Source of the DNA: CAWHXG01 sp963833235
GTDB lineage: Bacteria; Pseudomonadota; Alphaproteobacteria; Rhodobacterales; Rhodobacteraceae
NCBI GenBank assembly: GCA_963833235.1
Contig: CAWHXG010000001.1
Span: 1,240,001 to 1,304,000, forward strand
Direction: 5' to 3'
Length of the DNA stretch: 64,000 nt
Notes under the pieces: generated by a model
What the model was told of the DNA's origin: nothing
What the model saw: the letters and a program-made list of their open reading frames with translations, nothing else
Databases searched by the model: none
Shown here: piece after piece, positions 24,250 through 33,019 of the stretch
How positions within the stretch are numbered: the first letter of the stretch is position 1
Layout of the letters: each line of letters opens with the position of its first letter
Translations under genes and position numbers: made by a program

Positions 24250-25983
24250 ATGCTCAAGCGCCAGTTCGACAAGTCCCGCCTGCCCAGCCGGCATGTGACC
24301 GAAGGGCCGAGCCGGGCCCCCCACCGCTCCTACTACTACGCGATGGGCCTGACGGAGGCCGAGATCGCGCAGCCCTTCATCGGCGTCGCCACCTGCTGGA
24401 ACGAAGCCGCACCCTGCAACATCGCGCTCAGCCGGCAGGCGCAGGCGGTGAAGCTGGGCGTGAAATCCGCCGGGGGCACGCCGCGCGAGTTCACCACCAT
24501 CACCGTGACCGACGGGATCGCCATGGGCCACGAGGGCATGCGGTCGAGCCTCGCCAGCCGCGAGGCCATCGCCGATACGGTCGAGCTGACCATGCGCGGC
24601 CATTGCTACGACGCCATCGTGGGGCTGGCCGGCTGCGACAAGTCCCTGCCCGGCATGATGATGGCGATGATCCGGCTCAACGTGCCGTCGGTCTTCATCT
24701 ATGGCGGCTCGATCCTGCCCGGGCGGCTGGATGGCCGCGACGTGACCGTGCAGGACGTGTTCGAGGCTGTGGGCCAGAACCAGGCCGGCAACATGACCGA
24801 AGAGGCGCTGGCGGTGCTGGAGCGCGTCGCCTGCCCCTCCGCCGGCGCCTGCGGCGGCCAGTTCACCGCCAACACCATGGCCTGCGTCAGCGAGGCTATC
24901 GGGCTGGCGCTGCCCAACTCCGCCGGCGCGCCCGCCCCCTACGAGAGCCGCGACCAGTATTCCGTGGCCAGCGGCGAGGCGGTGATGGAGCTGATCGAGA
25001 AGGGCATCCGCGCGCGGGACATCGTGACGCTGGAGAGCCTGCAGAACGCCGCGCGCGTCGTCGCCTGCACCGGCGGCAGCACCAATGCCGGGCTGCACCT
25101 GCCGGCGATGGCCCATGAGGCGGGGATCTCCTTCGACCTCGAGGACGTGTGCGAGATCTTCCGCGACACGCCCTATTTCGTCGATCTGAAGCCCGGCGGC
25201 GCCTACGTGGCCAAGGACCTCTACGAGGCGGGCGGCGTGCCGGTGGTGATGAACGAGCTGCGCCGCGCCGGGCTGATCCACGAGGATTGCCTGACGGTGA
25301 CCGGCCGCAGCATCGGCGAGGAGCTGGACATGGTCGAGCGTAAGGCCGACGGCCGGGTGATCCACCCGGTCGACGCCCCGCTCAGCAAGACCGGCGGGGT
25401 CGTGGGGCTGAAGGGCAACCTTGCACCCGAGGGCGCCATCGTGAAGGTCGCGGGGATGACCCCGGCCGAGCAGGTGTTCACCGGGCCGGCCCGCGTCTTC
25501 GAATGCGAAGAGGACGCGTTCGAGGCCGTGAAGGCGCGCGACTACCAGCCCGGCTGCGTCATCGTGATCCGCAACGAGGGCCCGGCCGGCGGCCCCGGCA
25601 TGCGCGAGATGCTGGCCACCACGGCGGCGATCAGCGGGCAGGGCATGGGCAAGAAGGTGGCGCTGATCACCGATGGCCGCTTTTCCGGTGCGACGCGGGG
25701 CTTCTGCGTGGGCCATGTGGGGCCTGAAGCGGCCCTTGGCGGGCCGATCGCGCTGCTGCGCGACGGCGACGTGATCACGCTCGATGCGGTGGAGGGGGTT
25801 CTCTCGGTCGATCTCGACGAGGCAACGCTGGCAGCCCGCCGGGCCGAATGGGCCGGCCCGCGCGAGACGCTCTATGCCTCGGGCGCGCTGTGGAAATACG
25901 CGCAGCTCGTGGGCTCTACCCGGCTGGGGGCGGTGACCCATCCCGGGGCCGTGGCGGAGAAGCACGTCTACGCCGATCTGTAA
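24250..25983 (+). CDS. ilvD: Dihydroxy-acid dehydratase
   Basis: A 577-residue iron-sulfur dehydratase that converts 2,3-dihydroxy-isovalerate or -methylvalerate to the 2-keto acids in valine, isoleucine, leucine and pantothenate synthesis. The cluster-binding cysteines are visible at CWNEAAPCN (Cys49), AGCDKSLPG (Cys129) and AGACGGQF (Cys201), and the C-terminal ITDGRFSG motif is intact. GGAGG lies 5 bp before the ATG. No other ilv genes are adjacent. Confidence 0.96.
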   Translation: MLKRQFDKSRLPSRHVTEGPSRAPHRSYYYAMGLTEAEIAQPFIGVATCWNEAAPCNIALSRQAQAVKLGVKSAGGTPREFTTITVTDGIAMGHEGMRSSLASREAIADTVELTMRGHCYDAIVGLAGCDKSLPGMMMAMIRLNVPSVFIYGGSILPGRLDGRDVTVQDVFEAVGQNQAGNMTEEALAVLERVACPSAGACGGQFTANTMACVSEAIGLALPNSAGAPAPYESRDQYSVASGEAVMELIEKGIRARDIVTLESLQNAARVVACTGGSTNAGLHLPAMAHEAGISFDLEDVCEIFRDTPYFVDLKPGGAYVAKDLYEAGGVPVVMNELRRAGLIHEDCLTVTGRSIGEELDMVERKADGRVIHPVDAPLSKTGGVVGLKGNLAPEGAIVKVAGMTPAEQVFTGPARVFECEEDAFEAVKARDYQPGCVIVIRNEGPAGGPGMREMLATTAAISGQGMGKKVALITDGRFSGATRGFCVGHVGPEAALGGPIALLRDGDVITLDAVEGVLSVDLDEATLAARRAEWAGPRETLYASGALWKYAQLVGSTRLGAVTHPGAVAEKHVYADL

Positions 25984-26052
25984 CGCGGCGTTGCGGGTGA
26001 CAGGGTGGCGGCGGACGGCCATCCCTGCGGGAAACCGCAGGGAGCCCGCCGC

Positions 26053-28074
26053 ATGAGCCACTACCCGCATCTTCTGGCGCCCCTGGATCTGGGTCATGTG
26101 ACCTTGCCCAACCGGGTGCTCATGGGCTCGATGCATACCGGGCTGGAGGAGACGGGCGACTGGAACCGCGTGGCGGAGTTCTACGCCGCCCGGGCGCGCG
26201 GCGGCGTGGGCCTGATGGTGACGGGCGGCATGGCGCCGAACCGCGAGGGCGCGGTGATGCCCGGGGCGGCCGGCATGTACGGGCCGGCGGACGTGGCGAA
26301 CCACCGGACCGTCACCGAGCGGGTGCATGAGGCTGGCGGGCGCATCGCCATGCAGATCCTGCATGCCGGGCGCTATGCCTACGGGCCGGGTTGCGTGGCG
26401 CCCTCGGCCATCAAGTCGCCGATCTCGCCCTACAAGCCGGCGGCGCTCGACGGGGCCGGGATCGAGAAGCAGATCGCCGACATCGCGGCGGCGGCCGCCC
26501 GCGCCCGCGAGGCGGGGTATGACGGGGTCGAGGTGATGGGCTCCGAAGGCTACTTCCTGAACCAGTTCCTCGTGACCCATACCAACCGGCGGGACGACGG
26601 CTGGGGCGGCTCGTGGGAGGCGCGCAAGCGGCTGCCGGTGGAGGTCGTTGCCCGCGTCCGCGCGGCGGTGGGCGCGGATTTCATCCTGATCTACCGGTTG
26701 TCGATGATCGACCTCATCCCGGAGGGGCAGACCTGGACGCAGGTCGTCGATCTCGCCCGCAGCGTCGAGGCGGCGGGCGCCAGCATCCTCAACACCGGCA
26801 TCGGCTGGCACGAGGCGCGGGTGCCGACCATCGCCACCAGCGTGCCGCGCCGTGCCTTCACCTGGGTGACGAAGAAGCTGATGGGCGAGGTTGGCGTGCC
26901 GCTGATCACCTCGAACCGGATCAACATGCCCGACGTGGCCGAGGCGGTGCTGGCCGAAGGCTGCGCCGATATGGTGTCGATGGCGCGGCCCTTTCTGGCG
27001 GACGCGGATTTCGTGGCCAAGGCGGCGATGGGGCAGGCGGACCTGATCGCGCCCTGCATCGCCTGCAATCAGGCCTGCCTCGACCATACCTTCGCGGGCA
27101 AGATCTCGAGCTGTCTGGTGAACCCGCGCGCCTGCCACGAGACCGAGATCAAAGTGGAGCCCGCGACCGTACCGCTTCGGATCGCGGTCGTCGGGGCCGG
27201 GCCGGCGGGCCTTTCGGCGGCGATCACCGCGGCCGGGCGCGGCCATCGCGTGACGCTTTTCGACGAGGCGACGCGGCTGGGCGGACAGTTGAACCTTGCG
27301 CGGCAGGTGCCCGGCAAGGAGGAGTTCCACGGGCTCGTCGCCTGGTACGAGACGATGGTGGCGGCGAACGGCGTAACCCTGCGGCTGGGGCAGGCAGCGA
27401 CCTACGCCGACCTGCGCGACTTCGACGAGATCATCGTGGCGACCGGCGTGCGCCCCCGCGATCCGGGCATCCCTGCGGACGCGGTCGGCCAGCGGGTGGC
27501 CGGCTACGTGGACGTGCTGGAAGGGCGGGTGGTGCCCGGCCGCCGGGTGGCGGTGATCGGGGCGGGCGGCATCGGCTTCGACGTGGCGACCTACCTGGTC
27601 GAGGCCGGCGACAGTCCGACCGAGGACCTGCCGCAATGGCTGCGCGAATGGGGCGTGACCGACCCTGCGCTGGCCCCGGGCGGCCTGGCTCCCGGCGGCC
27701 CGGCCCCGGCGGCGCCGCACCGCGAGGTCACCCTGCTGCAGCGCAAGGCCGAACGACCGGGCAAGCGGCTGGGTAAGACCACGGGGTGGATCCACCGGGC
27801 CGGCCTGTCGATGAAGGGGGTGCGCATGCTCGCCGGCGTCACCTACGATCGGATCGACGCGGAGGGGCTGCACGTGCTGCGCGACGGCGAACCTGAGGTG
27901 ATCGCCGCCGACACGATCGTGCTTTGCGCCGGCCAGGAGCCGGAGCGGAGCCTGGCGGATGCAGTTCTGGCGGAGGGCGGGCGGTGTCACGTGATCGGCG
28001 GCGCCGACGAGGCCGCGGAGCTGGACGCCAAGTGTGCGATTGCCCAAGGGGTGAGGCTGGCAGCGCGCCTATAG
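26053..28074 (+). CDS. fadH: 2,4-dienoyl-CoA reductase-type NADH:flavin oxidoreductase
   Basis: A 673-residue multidomain flavoprotein. Residues 1-330 are an FMN-binding old-yellow-enzyme barrel; a 4Fe-4S site follows (Cys335, Cys338, Cys342, Cys354 in CIACNQAC...SSC), then an FAD/NAD(P) half with VVGAGPAGLSAAI and VIGAGGIGFDVA. This matches FadH, which reduces 2,4-dienoyl-CoA during unsaturated fatty acid oxidation; related trimethylamine dehydrogenase-like enzymes share the layout. A glycine/proline/alanine-rich insert (near residue 545) interrupts the FAD domain. Start at 26053 follows GGGAGCCC. It is 69 bp from ilvD but functionally unrelated. Confidence 0.9.
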   Translation: MSHYPHLLAPLDLGHVTLPNRVLMGSMHTGLEETGDWNRVAEFYAARARGGVGLMVTGGMAPNREGAVMPGAAGMYGPADVANHRTVTERVHEAGGRIAMQILHAGRYAYGPGCVAPSAIKSPISPYKPAALDGAGIEKQIADIAAAAARAREAGYDGVEVMGSEGYFLNQFLVTHTNRRDDGWGGSWEARKRLPVEVVARVRAAVGADFILIYRLSMIDLIPEGQTWTQVVDLARSVEAAGASILNTGIGWHEARVPTIATSVPRRAFTWVTKKLMGEVGVPLITSNRINMPDVAEAVLAEGCADMVSMARPFLADADFVAKAAMGQADLIAPCIACNQACLDHTFAGKISSCLVNPRACHETEIKVEPATVPLRIAVVGAGPAGLSAAITAAGRGHRVTLFDEATRLGGQLNLARQVPGKEEFHGLVAWYETMVAANGVTLRLGQAATYADLRDFDEIIVATGVRPRDPGIPADAVGQRVAGYVDVLEGRVVPGRRVAVIGAGGIGFDVATYLVEAGDSPTEDLPQWLREWGVTDPALAPGGLAPGGPAPAAPHREVTLLQRKAERPGKRLGKTTGWIHRAGLSMKGVRMLAGVTYDRIDAEGLHVLRDGEPEVIAADTIVLCAGQEPERSLADAVLAEGGRCHVIGGADEAAELDAKCAIAQGVRLAARL

Positions 28075-28345
28075 GCCGGTTGCCGCCCATACCCTAGCGT
28101 TACGACTGCCCGTCCAATCGCATTTTTCTGGCGATCTGCGGTACCCAATGCAACTCTGCGCTGCGGAGTTCCGTTAACCTTTTATACAATACTTTGAAGA
28201 AATGCGGCCATTTTTCCTTGGCTGAGCCCAGTTGCGCGAACTACTAACAGTAACCCGTCTCAGAAAATTCTAAAATATGCCCCAAAATAGCCCAGATCGC
28301 CTGTGAATTTATTTGAAATAGAAACAATTAAGGTCTGGTGACACA
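28075..28345. other. AT-rich intergenic region upstream of the LysR gene
   Basis: These 271 bp are clearly poorer in G+C than the rest of the window, with runs such as ATTTATTTGAAATAGAAACAA just before the LysR gene. An imperfect hairpin (AACTCTGC/GCGGAGTT near 28152-28170), followed by a T-containing tail, may end fadH transcription. The remainder probably carries the LysR promoter; no gene is visible. Confidence 0.5.
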
Positions 28346-29293
28346 ATGGATCGTTTAACGGAACTCGAGGCCTTCACGGCTGTCGTGGATCGCGGTGGAT
28401 TCACCGGCGCGGCCAAGTCGCTCGGCCTGTCCAAATCGGCCGTATCGAAGCACGTTTCGTCGCTGGAGGCGCGGCTCGGTGTGCAACTGCTGACGCGAAC
28501 CACCCGGCGGGTCAACCCGACGGAGGTCGGACTGCTCTATTATGGGCGGGCGCGCAACGTGCTGACCATCGCGAACGAGGCCGATGCGCTCGTTTCGCAG
28601 CTTCAGGAAGCGCCGGCCGGCAATCTGCGCCTTTCGGTCACCACGGATCTGGGCGCCGGCTGGATGACCACCGCGGTCATGGACTTCCTCAAGGACTATC
28701 CCGAGATGAGCGTCGAGGTCGAGATCGGCGACGGCCCGGTCGATGTGGGTGAGGACGCCTTCGACGTGGTGCTGCGCATGGGCGAGAGTCCGGATCCGGC
28801 ATTGCGCGTGGCCCAGCTTGCCGACGTTCCGCATTACATCGTCGCCGCGCCCTCCTATCTGTCGGGGCGCGACGCGCCGGAGCGGATCGAGGATCTGGCA
28901 GATCATCATCTGCTGCGGCAGGGGCACGACGACAGGCACGCGGTGTGGCAACTTCTGACCGAGACGGGCGAGGTGCGCCCGGTACGGGCGCGCGGACGGA
29001 TGACGCTCAACGATGCCGGCGCCCTGGCGCGCACGGCGATCCAGGGCGGCGGCATCGCCTTCCTGCCCAGCTACCTGGTGGGGCCGGCCCTGCGCGACGG
29101 GCGGCTGGTGCAGGTGCTGCCCGGGCTGATGCAGCAGCACCGCACCCTCTATCTGGGCTCCGCGAAGACGGAATTCGCGCAACCACGGGTTCAGGCGCTT
29201 CTGACCTTCCTGATGGAGCGATGCGCGCACCTGGACGGCTCGACAATGGAACCGACAGAGGACGATCGGCCGGCTCATCTGTCCTGCGCGTGA
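28346..29293 (+). CDS. LysR family transcriptional regulator
   Basis: A 315-residue regulator with an N-terminal winged helix-turn-helix (residues 1-60: FTGAAKSLGLSKSAVSKHVSSLEARLG) and a periplasmic-binding-fold effector domain. It resembles the CrgA/AaeR-like subgroup that often autoregulates and controls a neighbouring oxidoreductase or transporter. The adjacent genes are fadH-type (same strand, upstream) and an AhpD-like gene (convergent). Its last 19 bp overlap the 3' end of the AhpD-like gene on the opposite strand. The C-terminal 20 residues are polar and probably unstructured. Confidence 0.9.
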   Translation: MDRLTELEAFTAVVDRGGFTGAAKSLGLSKSAVSKHVSSLEARLGVQLLTRTTRRVNPTEVGLLYYGRARNVLTIANEADALVSQLQEAPAGNLRLSVTTDLGAGWMTTAVMDFLKDYPEMSVEVEIGDGPVDVGEDAFDVVLRMGESPDPALRVAQLADVPHYIVAAPSYLSGRDAPERIEDLADHHLLRQGHDDRHAVWQLLTETGEVRPVRARGRMTLNDAGALARTAIQGGGIAFLPSYLVGPALRDGRLVQVLPGLMQQHRTLYLGSAKTEFAQPRVQALLTFLMERCAHLDGSTMEPTEDDRPAHLSCA

Positions 29294-29844
29294 TATTCGG
29301 GGTTCGGTCGCATGCCGGTGGCCGCGGCGACCCGGTTCGTCATGTTGAAGAAGGCCGCGACCGAGGCGACATCCCAGATCTCGCGGTCGGTGAACCCGGC
29401 GGCGCGCAGGGCGGCCCTGTCGGCCGCTTCGATCCGGTCGGGCGCCTCGGTAAGGGCGACGGCGAAATCCAGCATCGCGCGGGTCCGGCCGGATAGCTCG
29501 GCCGCGCGGTAGTTGGTGACGAGGGCCTCACCGAGCGCCGGGTCGCCGGACAGCGCGCGGACCGCGGCGCCATGGGCGACGAGGCAGTAGTGGCAGCGGT
29601 TCACGGCCGAGACGACGACGGCGATCATCTCGCGATCGAGCTTGCTCAGGCCGCTCTCGCCCAGCATCAGATCGTTGTAGAGCGCGGCGAAGGCATCGAG
29701 CTTGCCGATGTCGAAGGCATAGGCGCGCAGCACGTTCGGGATGAGGCCGAGCTTTTCCTGGCAGATCGCGAAGTAGCGGGCCGTCGCGGGCGGCAGCGGG
29801 TCGACCGGGGGCAGGTCCAGCGCGGTCGGGGCATCTTCGGTCAT
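29275..29844 (-). CDS. Peroxidase-related (AhpD/carboxymuconolactone decarboxylase-like) protein
   Basis: A 189-residue all-helical protein of the AhpD-like superfamily. The redox motif is NRCHYCLVAHG (Cys84-x-x-Cys87, His91), expected to act as a disulfide-relay alkylhydroperoxidase. Length and the preceding EKLGLIPNVLRAYA segment fit the peroxidase-related enzyme subfamily (uncharacterised). It is the last gene of the operon cinA-like, GNAT, ahpD-like: its start overlaps the GNAT stop by 4 bp. Its 3' end overlaps the convergent LysR gene by 19 bp. Confidence 0.87.
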   Translation of the reverse strand: MTEDAPTALDLPPVDPLPPATARYFAICQEKLGLIPNVLRAYAFDIGKLDAFAALYNDLMLGESGLSKLDREMIAVVVSAVNRCHYCLVAHGAAVRALSGDPALGEALVTNYRAAELSGRTRAMLDFAVALTEAPDRIEAADRAALRAAGFTDREIWDVASVAAFFNMTNRVAAATGMRPNPEYHAQDR

Positions 29845-30569
29845 GCGGGATCCTTCCTGACGCGATAGTGATAGCCGCCCGCCGGCGCCAGCCCAAGAGC
29901 ATCGTAGAAGGCCAGCGCGCCGGCATTCGCCTGCGTGACCGCGACAGCGAGGGTGGCGGCGCCCGCGCCTTGGCCCCACAGGGCCGCGATCGCCATGATC
30001 CGCGCCGCCACGCCATGCCGGCGGAGGGTGGCGCGCACCTCCACCGCGTGGACCATCACCGTGCCCTCATGGATTGCGGCGAAGGCAGCGCCTGCCGCGC
30101 GGTCTGACTGGCGGGCGAGGATGGCCGTGCGGGGGGCGGGGGCGCGGCCCATCACGGCGCGCCTGTCAGGACCAATGCCGCCTTCCGCCCAGATCTCTTC
30201 CATGATCGCGAGCGGCGGCCAGAGGGCGAAGGCCGTGAGCCGCGGCAGGGCGATGCCGGCGAAGGCCCCGACCGGGGCTGCGAGCAGCAGGGTCGGGTCG
30301 GCGATGGCATAGCCGCGTGCGGCAAGCGGCGCGTCGAGCCCGGGCCGGTCGGCTGGAATGCGGAACCGGGGCGTCTGCCCCCAGGCCCGCATCCGGGCTT
30401 CCGCCGCATCGACATGGCGGGGCAGGTCCGGCCCCGCCGCCGCTTCGAGCGTCGCGGCCTGCACCCGGCTGCCGCCCCCCGGCGAGCGCCGCAGCAGCAG
30501 CGGCCCCAGACGTTCCGCATGATCCGCCGGCCAGGTCGCCGAAAGAGCGACCTGAAGTGCTGCGGTCAT
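29841..30569 (-). CDS. GNAT family N-acetyltransferase
   Basis: A 242-residue protein. The C-terminal half holds the GNAT core (VMVHAVEVRATLRRHGVAARI as acetyl-CoA motif A, then ANAGALAFYDALGL). The N-terminal half is a divergent, alanine-rich domain, so it is a two-domain acetyltransferase of unknown substrate. It overlaps both neighbours by 4 bp (ATGA at 30566-30569 and 29841-29844), so translation of the three genes is coupled. Confidence 0.8.
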   Translation of the reverse strand: MTAALQVALSATWPADHAERLGPLLLRRSPGGGSRVQAATLEAAAGPDLPRHVDAAEARMRAWGQTPRFRIPADRPGLDAPLAARGYAIADPTLLLAAPVGAFAGIALPRLTAFALWPPLAIMEEIWAEGGIGPDRRAVMGRAPAPRTAILARQSDRAAGAAFAAIHEGTVMVHAVEVRATLRRHGVAARIMAIAALWGQGAGAATLAVAVTQANAGALAFYDALGLAPAGGYHYRVRKDPA

Positions 30570-31309
30570 GCGGCGTCGGGGCTGGCGAGCGGGGCGAGCC
30601 GGGCGAGGGCCGCGTCAAGCCGGGCCGGGTCGGTGCCGCGCAGCACGACGCTGGTGCCGAACGCGCCATTCTGCTGGAACGGGTAGGAGCCGAGCGACAG
30701 ATCGGGAAAATCCCGCGCCACGGCTCCAAGCGGCGCTGCGATGTCGCCCTCGCCCCGGTTCAGGCGCAGCGATCGGCTGAGGAGCGGCGCGCCGCCGGTG
30801 AGGCTTGGCAGGAGGCTTTCGACCATCGCCTGGAAGATCGCCGGCACCCCCGCCATGACGTGCACGTTGCCCAAGGTGAAGCCGGGCGCGGCCGAGACCG
30901 GGTTGGCGATCAGCACCGCCCCTTGCGGGATGCGCGCCATGCGTCGCCGCGCTTCGTTCAACTGCGTGCCCGCCCTCTCGTAATGAGCTTGCAATAGCGC
31001 CAGCGCATCTTCGCGCACGTCGATTGGGGCGCCCATCGCCTCGGCCACCGCATCGGCGGTGATGTCGTCGTGGGTGGGCCCGATACCGCCCGAGGTCACA
31101 ACGATCTCGAACTCGGCCGAAAGCGCCCGGACGGCGGCGACGATGGCGCCGTGATCGTCCGACACCACCCGCACCTCGGCCAGCGCGATGCCGTGGCCGG
31201 TGAACGCCCCCGCCAGATGGTGCATGTTGGCGTCGCGGGTCCGGCCCGAGAGGATCTCGTCGCCGATGACCAGCATGGCGGCGCGGGGGCGGCTGGCTTG
31301 CTGGGTCAC
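30566..31309 (-). CDS. CinA-like competence/damage-inducible domain protein (molybdopterin-binding fold)
   Basis: A 247-residue protein containing only the N-terminal MoaB/MogA-like domain of CinA: MLVIGDEILSGRTRDAN, VTSGGIGPTHDDITADA and VMAGVPAIFQAM are all present. The C-terminal nicotinamide-nucleotide amidase domain of full CinA is absent, as in many stand-alone alphaproteobacterial homologues. Full-length CinA hydrolyses ADP-ribose or NMN; the activity of this short form is uncertain. It is the first gene of a three-gene overlapping operon and divergent from sfsA (69-bp gap). Confidence 0.88.
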   Translation of the reverse strand: MTQQASRPRAAMLVIGDEILSGRTRDANMHHLAGAFTGHGIALAEVRVVSDDHGAIVAAVRALSAEFEIVVTSGGIGPTHDDITADAVAEAMGAPIDVREDALALLQAHYERAGTQLNEARRRMARIPQGAVLIANPVSAAPGFTLGNVHVMAGVPAIFQAMVESLLPSLTGGAPLLSRSLRLNRGEGDIAAPLGAVARDFPDLSLGSYPFQQNGAFGTSVVLRGTDPARLDAALARLAPLASPDAA

Positions 31310-31378
31310 GGCGCGGCGGCTCCTTGAGCAGGGTCATCCGGATTGCCCGGCTGTGCCTCGCGGTATAGGCGGGCGGCC

Positions 31379-32095
31379 ATGCGCTTTCAAACCCCACTGG
31401 TGCCCGCGCAGCTGGTGCGCCGCTACAAGCGCTTTCTGGCGGATGCGATCCTGGAGGATGGGCGGAAGGTGACCGCGCACTGCCCCAATCCGGGTGCGAT
31501 GCTGGGCCTCGACGCCGCGGGCGCGCGCATCTGGCTTGAGCCGAACGACGACCCCAAGCGCAAACTGGCCTTCGGCTGGCGGGTGGTGGAGTTGCCGGGC
31601 GGGCACTTCGCCGGGATCGACACCGGCGTGCCCAATCGGGTGGTGGGCGAGGCGCTTCGGGCCCGGGCCATTCCGCCACTGGCCGCCTACGGCACGGTCC
31701 GCCCGGAGGTGCGCTATGGCCAGCGCAGCCGGGTGGATTTCCTGCTGAAGGAGCCGGGCCTGCCGGACGCCTACGTGGAGGTGAAGAACGTCCACCTGCG
31801 CCGCCATGGCAACTGGGCGGAGTTCCCCGATTGCGTGACCGCCCGCGGCGCGCGGCACCTGGCGGAGCTTTCCGCCATGGTGGAGGCCGGGCATCGGGCG
31901 GTGATGCTGTATCTGATCCAACGCACCGATTGCGCCCGGCTGGCGATGGCGGCGGATCTGGACCCGGGCTATGCGAGGGTCTTCGCCGCCGCCCGGGCAG
32001 CGGGAGTGGAGATGCTGGCCCATGCCGCGATGGTTTCGCCGGAGGGCGTCTGGCTGGGGCCGCCGTTGCCCGTTCACGACGGGCCTGGGGCCTAA
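31379..32095 (+). CDS. sfsA: SfsA family DNA/RNA nuclease
   Basis: A 238-residue SfsA protein. Family segments present: ERYKRF-type RRYKRFLADAIL, CPNPGAML, and the PD-(D/E)XK-like core RVDFLLKEPGLPDAYVEVKNVHL. Originally named for sugar-fermentation stimulation in Escherichia coli, SfsA is now regarded as a nucleic-acid-binding nuclease-fold protein. The ATG at 31379 is consistent with family length. map follows 85 bp downstream on the same strand, a common sfsA-map arrangement in alphaproteobacteria. Confidence 0.94.
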   Translation: MRFQTPLVPAQLVRRYKRFLADAILEDGRKVTAHCPNPGAMLGLDAAGARIWLEPNDDPKRKLAFGWRVVELPGGHFAGIDTGVPNRVVGEALRARAIPPLAAYGTVRPEVRYGQRSRVDFLLKEPGLPDAYVEVKNVHLRRHGNWAEFPDCVTARGARHLAELSAMVEAGHRAVMLYLIQRTDCARLAMAADLDPGYARVFAAARAAGVEMLAHAAMVSPEGVWLGPPLPVHDGPGA

Positions 32096-32180
32096 TTCCA
32101 CCCCCGCGACGGTGCGGGCACTGGCGATATGCCGCCGAACGCATTAGATCGATGACCGGGTTCGCAGAAAGGGGGCGGAT

Positions 32181-32993
32181 TTGGACGATCGCAGCCGCAC
32201 GCGCCTGACACGGGACGGCATCAAGATTCACGAGCCGGGCGATTTCGCCGGGATGCGGGCGGCCGGGCGACTGGCGGCGGACATCCTCGATGCCGTGGCG
32301 CCCATGGTGCTGCCCGGGGTCACGACCGAAGCGCTCGATGCGGCCGTGACGAAGATGGTCGAGGCCGCTGGTGCGACGTCGGCCACGATCGGCTACAAGG
32401 GCTATCGCCATGCCACCTGCATTAGCGTGAACCATGTGGTCTGCCATGGCATCCCCGGGCCGAAGGTGCTGAAGGACGGCGACATCCTGAACATCGACGT
32501 GACCGTGATCCTGGGTGGTTGGTACGGCGACACCAGCCGGATGTACGTGGCCGGCACGCTGAACCGGAAGGCAGAACGGCTGATCGAGGTGACCCACGAC
32601 GCGCTGATGGCGGGGATCGACCGGGTCCGACCCGGCGCCACCTTCGGCGATATCGGCCACGCCATCCAGACCTTCGCGGAGGCGCACAAGATGTCGGTGG
32701 TGCGGGATTTCTGCGGCCACGGTCTGGGCCGGGTCTTCCACGCGCCGCCCAACGTGCTGCACTACGGCCGCCCCGGCACCGGCCCGGTGCTGGAAGAAGG
32801 GATGTTCTTCACCATCGAACCCATGGTCAATCTGGGCCGCGCCGAAACGAAGGTGCTGGCCGACGACTGGACGGCGGTGACCCGCGACAAGTCGCTTTCG
32901 GCGCAGTTCGAGCACTCCATCGGCGTGACGGCGAAGGGGGCCGAGATCTTCACCCTGTCGCCGGCCGGCCGGTTTCACCCGACCTGGGCGTAA
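32181..32993 (+). CDS. map: Type I methionine aminopeptidase
   Basis: A 270-residue metallopeptidase that removes the initiator methionine from nascent proteins. Metal ligands are visible in NIDVTVILGGWYGDTSRMY (two aspartates), GHGLGRVFH (histidine), TIEPM (glutamate) and FEHSIGV (glutamate). The predicted start is a TTG at 32181 with a good AAGGGGG 5-10 bp upstream; the next in-frame ATG would remove conserved sequence. Downstream is the damaged TRAP gene. Confidence 0.93.
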   Translation: MDDRSRTRLTRDGIKIHEPGDFAGMRAAGRLAADILDAVAPMVLPGVTTEALDAAVTKMVEAAGATSATIGYKGYRHATCISVNHVVCHGIPGPKVLKDGDILNIDVTVILGGWYGDTSRMYVAGTLNRKAERLIEVTHDALMAGIDRVRPGATFGDIGHAIQTFAEAHKMSVVRDFCGHGLGRVFHAPPNVLHYGRPGTGPVLEEGMFFTIEPMVNLGRAETKVLADDWTAVTRDKSLSAQFEHSIGVTAKGAEIFTLSPAGRFHPTWA

Positions 32994-33019
32994 GGCCGCC
33001 CGCCAAAGGAGCCGAGCCC

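Noticed and set aside
23998..28047. A 1349-codon open frame antisense to ilvD and fadH
   Set aside because: It is histidine/arginine/glycine-rich, matches the mirror image of two well-conserved genes on the other strand, and is the usual artefact of high-GC third codon positions.
29841..30569. A toxin-antitoxin reading of the GNAT gene next to the AhpD-like gene
   Set aside because: GNAT toxins are paired with a small DNA-binding antitoxin; here the partners are a redox protein and a CinA-like protein in a coupled metabolic-type operon.
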